Shown: positions 47,976 through 58,094 of the stretch, piece after piece
Layout of the letters: each line of letters begins with the position of its first letter
Numbering within the stretch: the stretch's first letter is position 1
Assembly: GCA_014297435.1 (NCBI GenBank)
Contig: JACOQA010000004.1
Coordinates: 1 to 64,000, forward strand
Length of the DNA: 64,000 nt
Direction: 5' to 3'
Source of the DNA: Candidatus Nanohaloarchaea archaeon
Lineage (GTDB): Archaea; Nanohalarchaeota; Nanosalinia; Nanosalinales; Nanosalinaceae
Notes under the pieces: generated by a model
What the model saw: the letters and a program-made list of their open reading frames with translations, nothing else
Database searches by the model: none
Told to the model about the DNA's origin: nothing
Position numbers and translations under genes: made by a program

Positions 47976-50582
47976 ATGGTTGAAGGCGACTACAACGCAG
48001 GCGAAGTTGAAGAGAAATGGCAACAAAAATGGGAGGAAAACAAGGTCTACAGATATCAGGGAGGCAGAGACTCGGATAAGAAGGAAGTCTTCTCTATCGA
48101 CACGCCGCCTCCGACAGTATCCGGAAACCTCCACTTTGGACACGTCTATGGAAACACTTTAGCGGATTTCCAGGCACGTTTCCAGAGGATGAGAGGTAAA
48201 GAGGTTTACTTCCCTTTCGGTCACGACAACAACGGAATCGCCTCAGAAAGACTTACAGAAAGAGAACTAGGCATAAAACACCAAGACTTCGAGAGAAAAG
48301 AGTTCCAAGAAAAGGTTAGAGAGGTCTGTGAAAAGTATCAGAACGAGTTCGAAGAAGGTATGCGTTCGTTCGGTTTCTCGATGGACTGGGACAACACATA
48401 CACAACAATCGATCCAAAAGTCCAGAAGATCTCCCAGCTCTCCTTTATTGATCTATACGAAAAAGGTAGGGAGTACAGGAAGAAAGCACCAGCGATTTGG
48501 TGCCCTGAATGTGAGACAGCTATCAGCCAGGTCGAGACAGAAGACGATGAACAGCATTCCCATTTCAACGATATCGAGTTCCCCTTAGCTTCAGGAAACG
48601 GATCGGTTATGATCTCTACTACGAGACCTGAACTACTGCCAGCATGTGTCGCAATCTTCGTCCATCCGAATGATGAGTCAAACGACCATTTGGTTGGAGA
48701 GAAAGCTGAAGTCCCGCTGTTTGACAGAGAGGTCCCTATTATAGAGGACGAAGGAGTTGATATGGAGACAGGTACAGGAGTTGTAATGTGCTGTACGTTC
48801 GGAGACCAGAATGACATCGAATGGTACCAAAAACACGACCTAGATCTCAAAGTTGCTATTGACGAGACAGGAACCATGACAGAACTCGCAGAGAAATACG
48901 AAGGAATGAGTACAGAAGAAGCCCGAGAAGAGATCATCGAAGATCTAGAAGCGGAAGATTACCTGATGGATCAGAGAGATATAACCCATACTGTTCAGGT
49001 CCACGAGAGATGTGGCAGCAGTCTAGAGTTCATGGTCTCGGAGCAGTGGTACGTCAAACTGTTGGACAAGAAAGAGGAATACCTTGAAGCAGGTAAAGAG
49101 ATGGATTGGAATCCGGAGAAGATGTTTACACGTTACAAGAACTGGATCGAAGGACTCCAGTGGGACTGGTGCATCTCAAGACAGAGAGACTCAGGCATCC
49201 CATTCCCGGTCTGGTACTGCGAAGGGTGTGGCGAAGAGATTATTGCCGACAAGTCCGACCTACCGGTCGATCCACTCAGTGATGAACCACCAGTTGCTAA
49301 ATGCCCGGAATGTGACTCAACCGATTTTGAACCGGAGGACGATGTCTTCGATACATGGGCAACAAGTTCGTTAACACCTATGATAAACGCAGACCTCCAG
49401 TACAATGAGGAAATCGATGAACTGGATATAAACAAGGAAGAGCTCTACCCTATGAACCTCCGTTATCAGGGACATGACATAATTTCGTTCTGGCTGTTCC
49501 ACACAGTCATCAAATGCCTGGAGCATACCGGCGAGGTTCCATTCGAGGAGGTTCAGATCAACGGCATGATCCTCGATGAGAACAGGCGTAAAATGTCAAA
49601 GTCGAAAGGAAACGTTACAACTCCTGAAGAGGTTACGGACGAGTTCTCTGTTGATGCAGCACGTTATTGGGGTGCAAACGCTTCGGTCGGTGACGATCTG
49701 GCGATGAAGACGGATGAGCTGAAATCCGGAGAGAAGTTGATGAGAAAGCTATGGAACGCATCTAAGCTTGTCGAGCAAATCGGGAACAAGAACATGCCGG
49801 ACATCGAGGAAGAGGACTTGGACGAAGTTGACCGCTGGATTATAGGTGAAGCGGACGCAGCAGTTGAAGAAGTTACCGAGAGAATGGAGAACTATGACTA
49901 CTCGAAGGCACGAGACAGTTTAAGGGTTGCTTTCTGGCATAAATTCTGCGACGACTACCTAGAGATCGCCAAGCAAAGGCTTGACGAGGAAACCGATCTT
50001 TCAACCGTTTACGCATTGAAGGTTGCTCACAAGAAGTTCCTTAAGATGTTCGCACCATTCATGCCTCACATCACCGAAGAGATCTGGAGAGATATGTACA
50101 GCGAGTCTTCGATTCACAGAAGCAAGTGGCCTGAACCAGAGCACGTTGATGCAGAACTAGAGAAAGGTGAGAACGCGATGGAAGTTATTTCGGGTTTGAG
50201 AAAGTTCAAGACCCAGAACCAGATGTCGCCTACCGCCGAACTCGAAACAGTCAAGGTCTTCGGAGAGATAAGGGGCTTCACAGACGCTATCAAGGAAGTT
50301 ATGCACGTGGAAAACCTTGAAATCCTGACCGAGGAACCAGAGACAGAGAAACAGATCGTAGAGATCAAGCTTGACTATTCGAAGGCCGGACCTAAGTTCG
50401 GAGACGATATTGGCGAGATAGAAGCAGCATTAGAGGATAACGAATGGCATATCGATGCAGGAATGCTGGAGGCTGCGGACCACCACATCCCCGCAGAGAT
50501 GTACGAAGTCCACGAACAAAGAGAGTTCAAGGGTGAAGGCGAGATGATCGAGACAGAGAACTCGGTCGTCATCGTCGAATAA
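47976..50582 (+). CDS. valS: valyl-tRNA synthetase
   Basis: The 868-residue class I synthetase starts with the family N-terminus VEGDYNAGEVEEKWQQKWEE. The HIGH motif is LHFGHVYGNTLADF, and SMDWDNTYTTIDPKVQKISQ and the editing domain (TTRPELLPACVAIFVHP) follow. KMSKS is KMSKSKGNVTTPEEV. The anticodon-binding domain is at about 620-800. Zinc-type Cys pairs are CPECETAISQ and CEGCGEEI...CPECDSTDF. Length agrees with archaeal ValRS. A GAGG Shine-Dalgarno lies 8-9 nt before the ATG. Confidence 0.97.
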   Translation: MVEGDYNAGEVEEKWQQKWEENKVYRYQGGRDSDKKEVFSIDTPPPTVSGNLHFGHVYGNTLADFQARFQRMRGKEVYFPFGHDNNGIASERLTERELGIKHQDFERKEFQEKVREVCEKYQNEFEEGMRSFGFSMDWDNTYTTIDPKVQKISQLSFIDLYEKGREYRKKAPAIWCPECETAISQVETEDDEQHSHFNDIEFPLASGNGSVMISTTRPELLPACVAIFVHPNDESNDHLVGEKAEVPLFDREVPIIEDEGVDMETGTGVVMCCTFGDQNDIEWYQKHDLDLKVAIDETGTMTELAEKYEGMSTEEAREEIIEDLEAEDYLMDQRDITHTVQVHERCGSSLEFMVSEQWYVKLLDKKEEYLEAGKEMDWNPEKMFTRYKNWIEGLQWDWCISRQRDSGIPFPVWYCEGCGEEIIADKSDLPVDPLSDEPPVAKCPECDSTDFEPEDDVFDTWATSSLTPMINADLQYNEEIDELDINKEELYPMNLRYQGHDIISFWLFHTVIKCLEHTGEVPFEEVQINGMILDENRRKMSKSKGNVTTPEEVTDEFSVDAARYWGANASVGDDLAMKTDELKSGEKLMRKLWNASKLVEQIGNKNMPDIEEEDLDEVDRWIIGEADAAVEEVTERMENYDYSKARDSLRVAFWHKFCDDYLEIAKQRLDEETDLSTVYALKVAHKKFLKMFAPFMPHITEEIWRDMYSESSIHRSKWPEPEHVDAELEKGENAMEVISGLRKFKTQNQMSPTAELETVKVFGEIRGFTDAIKEVMHVENLEILTEEPETEKQIVEIKLDYSKAGPKFGDDIGEIEAALEDNEWHIDAGMLEAADHHIPAEMYEVHEQREFKGEGEMIETENSVVIVE

Positions 50583-50641
50583 ACTCTTTCCTCTTCTATT
50601 TTAGAACAACCGGTTAAAACTTCCCTTCCCAATTTTCTTTC

Positions 50642-51415
50642 ATGACATCTGAAAATGGGATGCGTGTAGGGCTTTCACTAGGTCCAGAAGGAGATCTTGT
50701 CGAAAATATTGAACTAGCAGAGGACATGGACTTTATCGAGTTTGGACTAGGTGAAGGAGAACGACTTCAGGAAGATATTGACGCTGAAGAAGTCAACGAG
50801 AAACTAGAAGAATTAGATCTTGACTTGGTTGTCCACCTTCCTTTCCGACAGGTTCTTGCGACAGCGGTACCAGAACTAAACGAATCGATACTTGAGTATC
50901 ATGACAGACTTCTCGAGTTCTCAACTCAGATGGGTGCAGAGAAAGCAGTTGTCCACGTAGATACGAGAGGGAAACACGAGGAGATTGAAGAAGAACTGAT
51001 CCTTGAACAGATAGAGAAACTTGACGAACTTGGAAAGGAGCACGGAATTGAGATAGTTTTCGAGAACCTGGGTCACTGGAGAGGTATAGAACTTGAAGAG
51101 CTTGGAACTATGCTGGAAGAGCTTGAAGTCTCTATGTGTTTTGACACAGGTCACGCCTTTTCAGAGGTCGGACAGGAAGAAACAGAAGAATTCTTGGAAG
51201 AATATTCTCACCTGATTTCGCACATTCACTTTACCGATACACGCGAGGGCAGGGACATGCACCTACCTATCGGATCTTCAGAAGTAGGCTTCGAGGGCAT
51301 GATGGAAAAATTCGAGGATTTCGATGGAACAGCCTGTATGGAGATCTTTACAGATGATCCAGACTACATCCAGCTATCAAAGTGGAAGGTGAAGGATCTG
51401 TTCGAAGAAGGTTAA
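50642..51415 (+). CDS. TIM-barrel sugar isomerase / endonuclease IV-like protein
   Basis: The 257-residue product shows the AP-endonuclease-2 (xylose isomerase-like TIM barrel) layout: VGLSLGPEGDLVENIELAED, LDLVVHLPFRQV, AEKAVVHVDTRG, IEIVFENLGHW (metal Glu), MCFDTGHAFSEVG (Asp and His), HIHFTDTREGRDMHLPIGSS and CMEIFTDD. Metal ligands are kept. Members either isomerise or epimerise sugars or act as AP endonucleases; the sequence does not decide which. It is followed by the aRF1 gene 25 bp later. Confidence 0.8.
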   Translation: MTSENGMRVGLSLGPEGDLVENIELAEDMDFIEFGLGEGERLQEDIDAEEVNEKLEELDLDLVVHLPFRQVLATAVPELNESILEYHDRLLEFSTQMGAEKAVVHVDTRGKHEEIEEELILEQIEKLDELGKEHGIEIVFENLGHWRGIELEELGTMLEELEVSMCFDTGHAFSEVGQEETEEFLEEYSHLISHIHFTDTREGRDMHLPIGSSEVGFEGMMEKFEDFDGTACMEIFTDDPDYIQLSKWKVKDLFEEG

Positions 51416-51440
51416 AAGAGTTCTAGTACAACTTTTTCGC

Positions 51441-52691
51441 ATGACCGACCCAAATCAGAACGACGAGGACGTAGGAATGAACAAATACCAGTTGAAGAAA
51501 CTGGTTAACAAGCTTGACGATATAAGAGGTAGAAATACCGAGCTTGTTTCTCTATACATACCGGCAGGTTATGACATGTCCAAGATTTCTGAGTTCATTA
51601 CCTCAGAACAGTCTGAGGCCGAGAATATCAAGTCTAAACATACTAGAACTAATGTCCAAGATGCGCTGGGCAAGATAGGAAGAAAGGTTCAGGAAGAACA
51701 TACTACACCTGAAAACGGTGTTGCTTTCTTTGCTGGAAACGTTTCGGATACACAGGGAAGACCTGAAATTAATATATGGGAGGTAGTTCCCCCACAGCCT
51801 ATCGAGTCCCGACACTATCGATGTGACAAAGAGTTTGTTCTTGAACCTCTAAAGCAGATGATCGTAGACGATTCAGTCTACGGACTTATCGTATGTGACA
51901 AGAACGAGGCTGCAATAGGATATCTTCAAGGTAATTCGATCAAGACAGCGTACACGCTTGATTCTGAAGTTCCTGGCAAAACACGTGCCGGAGGACAGTC
52001 AGCACAGAGATTCGCACGATTAAGAAAAGAGATGCTTAAATCTTTCTTAGGCGAGATCGCGGACAAATCACAGACTGCTTTCCTCGATAAAGCCAGAGAA
52101 GACAAACTTCTCGGCATAATCGTTGGAGGACCCGGATTCGTGAAAGATAAACTTCTAGATGATGACTACCTTCACCAAGAACTACAGGAAAAAGTTATTA
52201 CAAGAGAGAGTCTTGGACACTCCGGCGAGGGCGCCCTGAAAGAACTAGTTAACAGGGCTGAAGAATCTATTGAAGATTCACAAGCCGTTCTGGAGAAGCA
52301 GGAAGTTCAGCGATTTTTCAAGAACCTGAAAGAGGAGAACGGAAAAAGCGAGTACGGTCTTGAGCCAGTTATGAAGGCTTTGAAGATGGGTGCTGTTGAT
52401 ACCGTTTTGATCTCGGAAGACTACGATATGTTTGAAGCTAAGTACGAATGTGATAACGACCATGAGAAGACTGTTTTCGAGAAGGAAGCCGAGATAGATG
52501 ATTCAGTCGAATGCAGCGAATGCGGTGAAGAAATGGTTTTAGAGGAGATTTCTGATATAATTGATGTTGTTGCAGAGAAAGCAGAGGAAATGGGTTCAGA
52601 GCTTGAGATCATTTCCACCGATCACGAGGAAGGACAGCGATTAATGAATATGGGCGGAATCGCGGCAGTTCTAAGGTATAGAATCAGGTAA
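51441..52691 (+). CDS. prf1: archaeal peptide chain release factor 1
   Basis: The 416-residue product is full length. The stop-codon recognition motif NIKS is in SEAENIKSKHTRTNVQ (about residues 62-65). The GGQ peptidyl-hydrolysis motif is in PGKTRAGGQSAQRFARLRKE (about 184-186). The C-terminal domain has Cys in KYECDNDHEKTV and SVECSECGEEM (mini-domain, possible zinc). aRF1 decodes all three stops and recruits ABCE1. Standard NIKS means stop codons are read normally, which argues against reassignment of TAA in this genome. Confidence 0.97.
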   Translation: MTDPNQNDEDVGMNKYQLKKLVNKLDDIRGRNTELVSLYIPAGYDMSKISEFITSEQSEAENIKSKHTRTNVQDALGKIGRKVQEEHTTPENGVAFFAGNVSDTQGRPEINIWEVVPPQPIESRHYRCDKEFVLEPLKQMIVDDSVYGLIVCDKNEAAIGYLQGNSIKTAYTLDSEVPGKTRAGGQSAQRFARLRKEMLKSFLGEIADKSQTAFLDKAREDKLLGIIVGGPGFVKDKLLDDDYLHQELQEKVITRESLGHSGEGALKELVNRAEESIEDSQAVLEKQEVQRFFKNLKEENGKSEYGLEPVMKALKMGAVDTVLISEDYDMFEAKYECDNDHEKTVFEKEAEIDDSVECSECGEEMVLEEISDIIDVVAEKAEEMGSELEIISTDHEEGQRLMNMGGIAAVLRYRIR

Positions 52692-52725
52692 AAAATCCTT
52701 AAAGATGGAAATTCTGTTTCTGTAT

Positions 52726-53280
52726 ATGAACTTTGATATTAAGGGAGTTGAACTTGATGACAACCATTACGTCATCAAACAGGCACTATACAGGAATAAA
52801 TACAGGGTCGAGGATTCTTCGGGTAAAACAGTTCTGAAAACCAAGCAGAAGCTGTTAAAGATGAAAGAGGAATTTCCTTTCACTAATTCGGATGAAGATA
52901 CCGTTTTCAGTATCAAAGCCAAGAACCTGATGGATATAGCAGGCGACTATGCCCTGATAGATGAGGAAACCGGAGAAACGTTCGCAACGCTCGAAAAGAA
53001 ATTCACGTTCTTCAAGCACGACTGGAAGGTCAAGAATTCAGAAGGTCAGGAGATAGCAAGGATTGAAAGTGCGAGCTTCGGACTTGAAGTGATGCGTTCT
53101 TTGGTTGGATTCTTGAACCTGATACCTCAGAAATATGATATCTCAAGAGGTGAGGATAAGATAGGAAGCCTAAACGGAAGATTTAAGCTGAGAGATGTCT
53201 ACGATCTGAAGTTCGATGAGAAAGTGTCTGAGCCGTTGATAGCTGCGGCAGTTGCCGTCGATGCACTGGAGCACAACTAG
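52726..53280 (+). CDS. LURP-one-related (Tubby-like barrel) family protein
   Basis: The product is about 184 residues from ATG 52726 (an ATG at 52705 adds seven residues). It has the LOR pattern of paired beta strands: YVIKQALYRNKYRVEDSSGK, VFSIKAKNLMDIAGDYALID, FATLEKKFTFFKHDWKVKNS and IGSLNGRFKLRDVYDLKF. LOR proteins fold as 12-stranded barrels related to Tubby and scramblases; function in archaea is unknown. A short hydrophobic C-terminus (LIAAAVAVDALEH) may pack in the barrel core. The 3' end overlaps the convergent protease gene by 4 bp. Confidence 0.7.
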   Translation: MNFDIKGVELDDNHYVIKQALYRNKYRVEDSSGKTVLKTKQKLLKMKEEFPFTNSDEDTVFSIKAKNLMDIAGDYALIDEETGETFATLEKKFTFFKHDWKVKNSEGQEIARIESASFGLEVMRSLVGFLNLIPQKYDISRGEDKIGSLNGRFKLRDVYDLKFDEKVSEPLIAAAVAVDALEHN

Positions 53281-56200
53281 AGCTCTGACTCCAGATCCTC
53301 CAGTATTTTTTCCGTCTTCGTATACCTCCCAAGCTCCATAGCTTTCTGTGCGTGCTCGACCTTCATTATAGAGTCCTTTGGAAGCTCTCCACCTTCCTGG
53401 AGATCATTCTTTATCTCTTTTGAGATCTGTTCAAGCTTCAACTTGAGCATCTTTCTTCGATGCATCCTGAAACCCAAGTATCCTGCGCATGCGAATAAAA
53501 CAAGCAAAAGGGACGCCACCACCGGTAGAACTAGTTCTCTAGGTTGTTGTTCTGGTTCTGAGATTTCTTCCTCGGTATTGTTAAGCGTTGAATCGTCTTC
53601 AGCCGGAGTGCTTTCTATCTCTTTAACTCCTATAGCGAATTCAGTTGGTGCAGACATTACTGCACTGAAGTGCGTCTTGCCTGACCTTTCCGCCATTTTA
53701 TTTGAACCTATGCTCTGCCAAGGGTCTCTCCGGACGTAAACATCGATTTTAGAACCGTTCAGGAGTTCGTTACTGACCGAGAAATTAATAATAAAACGGC
53801 TGTTCTGAAGACTAGAGTCAAGACTGTAGCTGTTAAGAATATTGAACTCCTCTGCTTCGAACATCTGTCTTGTGATAGTCAAGTTTATCCTTTCCTCTCC
53901 CGTCCTATCTACCACCAATGAGTTTATTCCCTCCAAGCCTTCTAGATCCAATTTCTTGTCTCGTGATATGTTGATGTTCCTGAAAACTGCTTGGTCATTT
54001 TCAACCGTTCTCTCTTCCTGGATCTGATTTTCGTCTTCTTGCTGGAAAGCTGTTAGGCTTCCTGAACCACCTCCAGACGATCCCCCTCCTGAACCACCGG
54101 AGTCATCGGAAGAGTCTGTAGAGCTTTCCGTCTCTTCAGCGACCGCGTAGGCGGAGAAGCTGGAAACGTTGGTTTTTGCGACTGTTGAGTTCACTTCGCC
54201 CGAATCAATCTCTCTCCAGTCACTATCGCATTCATCCCTTTCAAAAGACCACTCGTCGCATTTCAGGAGTTTAGGAGAGTCGGTCTCAGCGTACTTGATG
54301 GTTAGTCCTGCCTCGGAGAAGTTTAGGTCGGTGTCGGCAGCAATTACCTCCTTGAACTCAGTGTTTTTCCTCTCTAGATTGTCTGTTGAGACGTCCTCGG
54401 ACCAGTTAACTGTAGTATTAGTATCTTTAGATATTTTGACTTCTCTGAGCTCTACATTCGAGTTATTGCCTACTTCTAGATCCCATACTCCCTCAGGGAT
54501 CGATTCATTAAAGGCGGAGGTATTGGAGCTTTTCAGGGTGAAGTTCCTGCCCCGGATGCTATGTTGAACCGAGTTCTTTTTCTTCCCGTTCTTGAACCTT
54601 AAAGTGAGATTAACGGGTTTTCTTACTTCGAAAGTCTCATTCAGGGTGTTCCGCTTTGAATAAGTATCGTTGACTATAACTTTAGCCGTATAGTTTCCTC
54701 TCTGTGCTGTCTTGTTGAAAAGCTCTGTTTTTCTGAAACCGGAAGGATAAGGGTTTTCACCAGGAAAACCTAGTTTCCTTGTTTCTGTGGTTGAGTTCGG
54801 ATACGTGATTTTGAGCTTTACCGTGTCTGGTGTCTCCTCTTTCATCTTGTAACTAAGATTAACTGTATCATTTATCTTGTAGACATCCCTTTTGTCCAAA
54901 TTGGTTATTTTAGGGGCTAAGTTCTCGATCGTAAAGAATTCTGACTTGAAACGTGTGTTGTTAAATTTGTCCGTCCCGTTAACAGTTATGTTGGTTTTCC
55001 CGGGTTTTAGATCAAGCCTCGAGTAGTAGAAGCTCGAATTTTTCGATTTTAACCCTTTGGAAGTCCCGTTTATGTATAGATCTGCCGATTTAAGATCTTC
55101 ATTTGAGCTGATGTTCGCCCAGATCTTCTCTGTCGTGTACGTAGTGTTTTCGATCGTTGAAAACTTCAGGGTTGGAGCTATGCTGTCTATCTCCAGGGAG
55201 CTGTTTGAAACCGCCAGGTTACCTACATCATCCTCAACAAAGTAGGTCAGATTGTAACTTGTCTCTTTGAATTTTACGGTGTTATTGAAGTGATAAGTGT
55301 TGTTTAATGCTAGTGTGTAGTTCTTCTTACCGTCTTCCTCGGACCGTACCTCCGCTACCGCTTCTACATGTGTGCTGTCGTTGACCGAGATGTTTATTGT
55401 ACCAAACGGTTCCCTGTACTTGCCTGCCGGCTCATTCACAGTTATGTTGGGCTTTGATGTGTCGACCGTCAGTCCAACAGATTCCTTCGCTGTGTTGCCG
55501 TTAGGGTCTGTGGCGTAAACCACAAGGTTGTACCTCCCGTCCTCAAGGTCCAGTGAGGTGTTTCCGGTAATCGTCTTGTTATCTGAACCATTGTTGTACT
55601 CTACTGTTGTTTCTTGATCTACACTATATCTAAGATCGAAGCTACCTGGATAGGAACGGTTTTGAGGACTGTACAAACTAAGCTTGGGAACTGTATCGAC
55701 CCTGAAGCTTCGGTTCGTCGAATTTACGTTTCCATGTTCGTCTTCAACATATAGAATTATGTCGTGGTAGCCTTCCTCGAATTCAAACGTTTTGTTCCCT
55801 GAAAGGGTTTTGTTCTCGGATCCGTTGCTGTACAGAACCTGATTAGCATCTTTCGAGGTGTAGTTGATGGATAATTCGTCTTTCGAGTACGTACGGTCTT
55901 TAGGTTGGTGTATACGAATATCTGGCGGAACGGTATCGACAGTAAAGTTTATAGAAGACGAGTTCCAGCCTCCTGAACTGTGCTTGGCGTAGAAAGTCGC
56001 GTTATGGAACCCCTCGCTTAAGCCATCTCTTTTATCGTAAAAGTGAGTCTCTGTATCATTCTGCATGGAGATATTTGAACCATAATCAACTGCGTAGAGA
56101 GTCTTCTCGATCTTCATATCGGTCGAAATGTTGAAGTAAGCTGAATTGTCCGTATAAGTTGTGTTGTTCGGAGATTCTATCGTTATATTCGGATATCTGA

Positions 56201-58055
56201 GCCTCTCTTTTTCGAGTAGCAACGTGTAGTCCTGCTGCCCTATCTCCGGCACACTTGACCCCTTTACTTCTACGGTCAAATCTCCGCTTTCAGGTATATA
56301 GACCTTTTCCACGTTGTTCAGATCGTCTGACTTGTTTCTCCAAGGCTCCTTTGTAGCACGTGAAGAGTTGAGTGTCCAAGGATAGAACCTCTGACCCATC
56401 GAGTTCTTTACAATGAGATCAAGATTGTTCACTAAATTAAAACCTGAGGAGGATTCGGCTGCGGGGTCGGACCACACAAGTGTTAAGTTAGCCGAGCCCT
56501 CTACGTCAAGGCTGTAACTATCTTTTTCGCCTGTTAAGACCGATCCCCTCTTTATCAGGTCTCCTTTGTCTGCACGAAGGTAATCTATAGATCTTGAGAC
56601 ATTCAGTAATCCCCAGCCAGTTTTGTAGCTGGGTCCAGCCGAGTTGAGATCAGTTGCTGTATGTATCATCAATCCTTTTAGCTCCGAAGGTGTAGCGTTC
56701 CTGCCTTTCAACTCTCTGAACTCCTGCTGTAGAAGTAGTATAGCTCCTGATACAGCGGGTGATGACATCGAAGTTCCTTGTTTAGCGGCGTATGAGTTGC
56801 CAGGAACAGTGGAAGTAACAACCTCTCCTTTTGCCATGAGATCGGGTTTTATCCTTCCGTCATCCGTAGGACCGTAAGATGAAAAGCTTGATCTCTTGCC
56901 TGAACCATCAAGCGAACCTACTACGATAGTGTTTTTTGCCGTAGCTCCAGGTCCCGTCAGTGTACTGCCATCGCCACTACATTCACCTAGATTTCCGGCT
57001 GAGAAGACCACTGGTATACGCTCCACGCTTGTTTCTCCGGCAACTACATCATCATAACCAGCACTTCTTTGGGTATAAGCTCCAAGGATATCTTTTTCAT
57101 CTGAACAACCTATATCGAATCCCCATGAGTTTTGTGATACTTCCGCATCGTAATTACTAACTGCATCCTTGTGCTCATTAACTAGTTCAGAGTAGTCAGC
57201 AGGCCATTCATAACTAGCAAGTGTTGCATTAGGCGCGATACCACGATAAAGAGGATTCTTTTTTCCTGCGCCAAGCACGGTTCCGGCAACATGCGTGGCG
57301 TGATCACTAACCGAACAAGCAGACTCTGTGCAGCCTGAGTCCCCTCTAACAGTTTTTCCGGAGTAGTTTAGGTCAACGTGTTGTGCTGCCCAGCCACCAT
57401 CCCATACTGCACCCCTTACACCTGATCCGTTGAGTTCAGTATCCCAGCTTTTCAGCCTGTCTACCTCGATCATGTCCCGGGAACCATCATTCATAACTTT
57501 AAGAGGTGGTGGAGGCGGGCTTATCCACTTTACTGGTCCCTTAGCGAATTCTGACGGTTCTTTTTCTGTCCTAACCTTCCAGCTCTTTTTTCCTCTTGAA
57601 ACAAGTTCGCCGGTTCTTTCAACAAATTCCTCTTTCTCTTCCTGACCTGTATTGTTGAAGAACTCAATTAGGAAAGTATTTTTCTCAGTATTAGAGCTCA
57701 AGTTTCTGTCTTTAATACTGGGAGAAATCCTGTCCTCTGGATTAATATCCAGCACATTAACCTTTGGATTGGTCTCAAGCCTTTCCACAGCGGAGGACGT
57801 AAGATCAGCGTAGTAAGCGTTTTTTGGTATGTACCCCATCAGCTCAACGCCTTTAATTTTACCGTTTGAACGATTAGGAATATCATCGAACTCTAGGATG
57901 TGATATCCGGGTTCAGTTTGGGTTCCAAAAGCACTGATCGAAGGTTTTTCAGGTTCAACAGCACCTGATTTCAGGTTTACCTTTCCGGCTGAAGTCGACA
58001 CCAGCAATAATATCAGAAGTATAAGTCCTAGAAGCCTCCATGAACCATCAGCCAT
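53277..58055 (-). CDS. giant subtilisin-like (S8) surface protease with Ig-like repeats and PGF-pre-PGF domain
   Basis: The 1592-residue product has a signal peptide (about 1-23) and a propeptide (about 45-190), then an S8 catalytic domain: Asp219 (AVWDGGW), His252 (DHATHVAGTVLG), oxyanion Asn309 (QNSWG) and Ser429 (QGTSMSSPAVSG). A PPC-like beta domain follows (SLDVEGSANLTLVWSDP). Multiple Ig-like repeats with VDTVPP-type boundaries fill about 630-1100 and carry dozens of N-glycosylation sequons. A Ser/Gly linker (SSDDSGGSGGGSSGGGSGS) leads to a PGF-pre-PGF-like domain, a transmembrane helix (about 1515-1537) and a basic cytoplasmic tail. It is probably displayed on the surface and digests extracellular protein. 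Confidence 0.88.
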   Translation of the reverse strand: MADGSWRLLGLILLILLLVSTSAGKVNLKSGAVEPEKPSISAFGTQTEPGYHILEFDDIPNRSNGKIKGVELMGYIPKNAYYADLTSSAVERLETNPKVNVLDINPEDRISPSIKDRNLSSNTEKNTFLIEFFNNTGQEEKEEFVERTGELVSRGKKSWKVRTEKEPSEFAKGPVKWISPPPPPLKVMNDGSRDMIEVDRLKSWDTELNGSGVRGAVWDGGWAAQHVDLNYSGKTVRGDSGCTESACSVSDHATHVAGTVLGAGKKNPLYRGIAPNATLASYEWPADYSELVNEHKDAVSNYDAEVSQNSWGFDIGCSDEKDILGAYTQRSAGYDDVVAGETSVERIPVVFSAGNLGECSGDGSTLTGPGATAKNTIVVGSLDGSGKRSSFSSYGPTDDGRIKPDLMAKGEVVTSTVPGNSYAAKQGTSMSSPAVSGAILLLQQEFRELKGRNATPSELKGLMIHTATDLNSAGPSYKTGWGLLNVSRSIDYLRADKGDLIKRGSVLTGEKDSYSLDVEGSANLTLVWSDPAAESSSGFNLVNNLDLIVKNSMGQRFYPWTLNSSRATKEPWRNKSDDLNNVEKVYIPESGDLTVEVKGSSVPEIGQQDYTLLLEKERLRYPNITIESPNNTTYTDNSAYFNISTDMKIEKTLYAVDYGSNISMQNDTETHFYDKRDGLSEGFHNATFYAKHSSGGWNSSSINFTVDTVPPDIRIHQPKDRTYSKDELSINYTSKDANQVLYSNGSENKTLSGNKTFEFEEGYHDIILYVEDEHGNVNSTNRSFRVDTVPKLSLYSPQNRSYPGSFDLRYSVDQETTVEYNNGSDNKTITGNTSLDLEDGRYNLVVYATDPNGNTAKESVGLTVDTSKPNITVNEPAGKYREPFGTINISVNDSTHVEAVAEVRSEEDGKKNYTLALNNTYHFNNTVKFKETSYNLTYFVEDDVGNLAVSNSSLEIDSIAPTLKFSTIENTTYTTEKIWANISSNEDLKSADLYINGTSKGLKSKNSSFYYSRLDLKPGKTNITVNGTDKFNNTRFKSEFFTIENLAPKITNLDKRDVYKINDTVNLSYKMKEETPDTVKLKITYPNSTTETRKLGFPGENPYPSGFRKTELFNKTAQRGNYTAKVIVNDTYSKRNTLNETFEVRKPVNLTLRFKNGKKKNSVQHSIRGRNFTLKSSNTSAFNESIPEGVWDLEVGNNSNVELREVKISKDTNTTVNWSEDVSTDNLERKNTEFKEVIAADTDLNFSEAGLTIKYAETDSPKLLKCDEWSFERDECDSDWREIDSGEVNSTVAKTNVSSFSAYAVAEETESSTDSSDDSGGSGGGSSGGGSGSLTAFQQEDENQIQEERTVENDQAVFRNINISRDKKLDLEGLEGINSLVVDRTGEERINLTITRQMFEAEEFNILNSYSLDSSLQNSRFIINFSVSNELLNGSKIDVYVRRDPWQSIGSNKMAERSGKTHFSAVMSAPTEFAIGVKEIESTPAEDDSTLNNTEEEISEPEQQPRELVLPVVASLLLVLFACAGYLGFRMHRRKMLKLKLEQISKEIKNDLQEGGELPKDSIMKVEHAQKAMELGRYTKTEKILEDLESEL

Positions 58056-58094
58056 AACACATATCTAGAAAAAGCTGTTTTTTATCATATAGGA

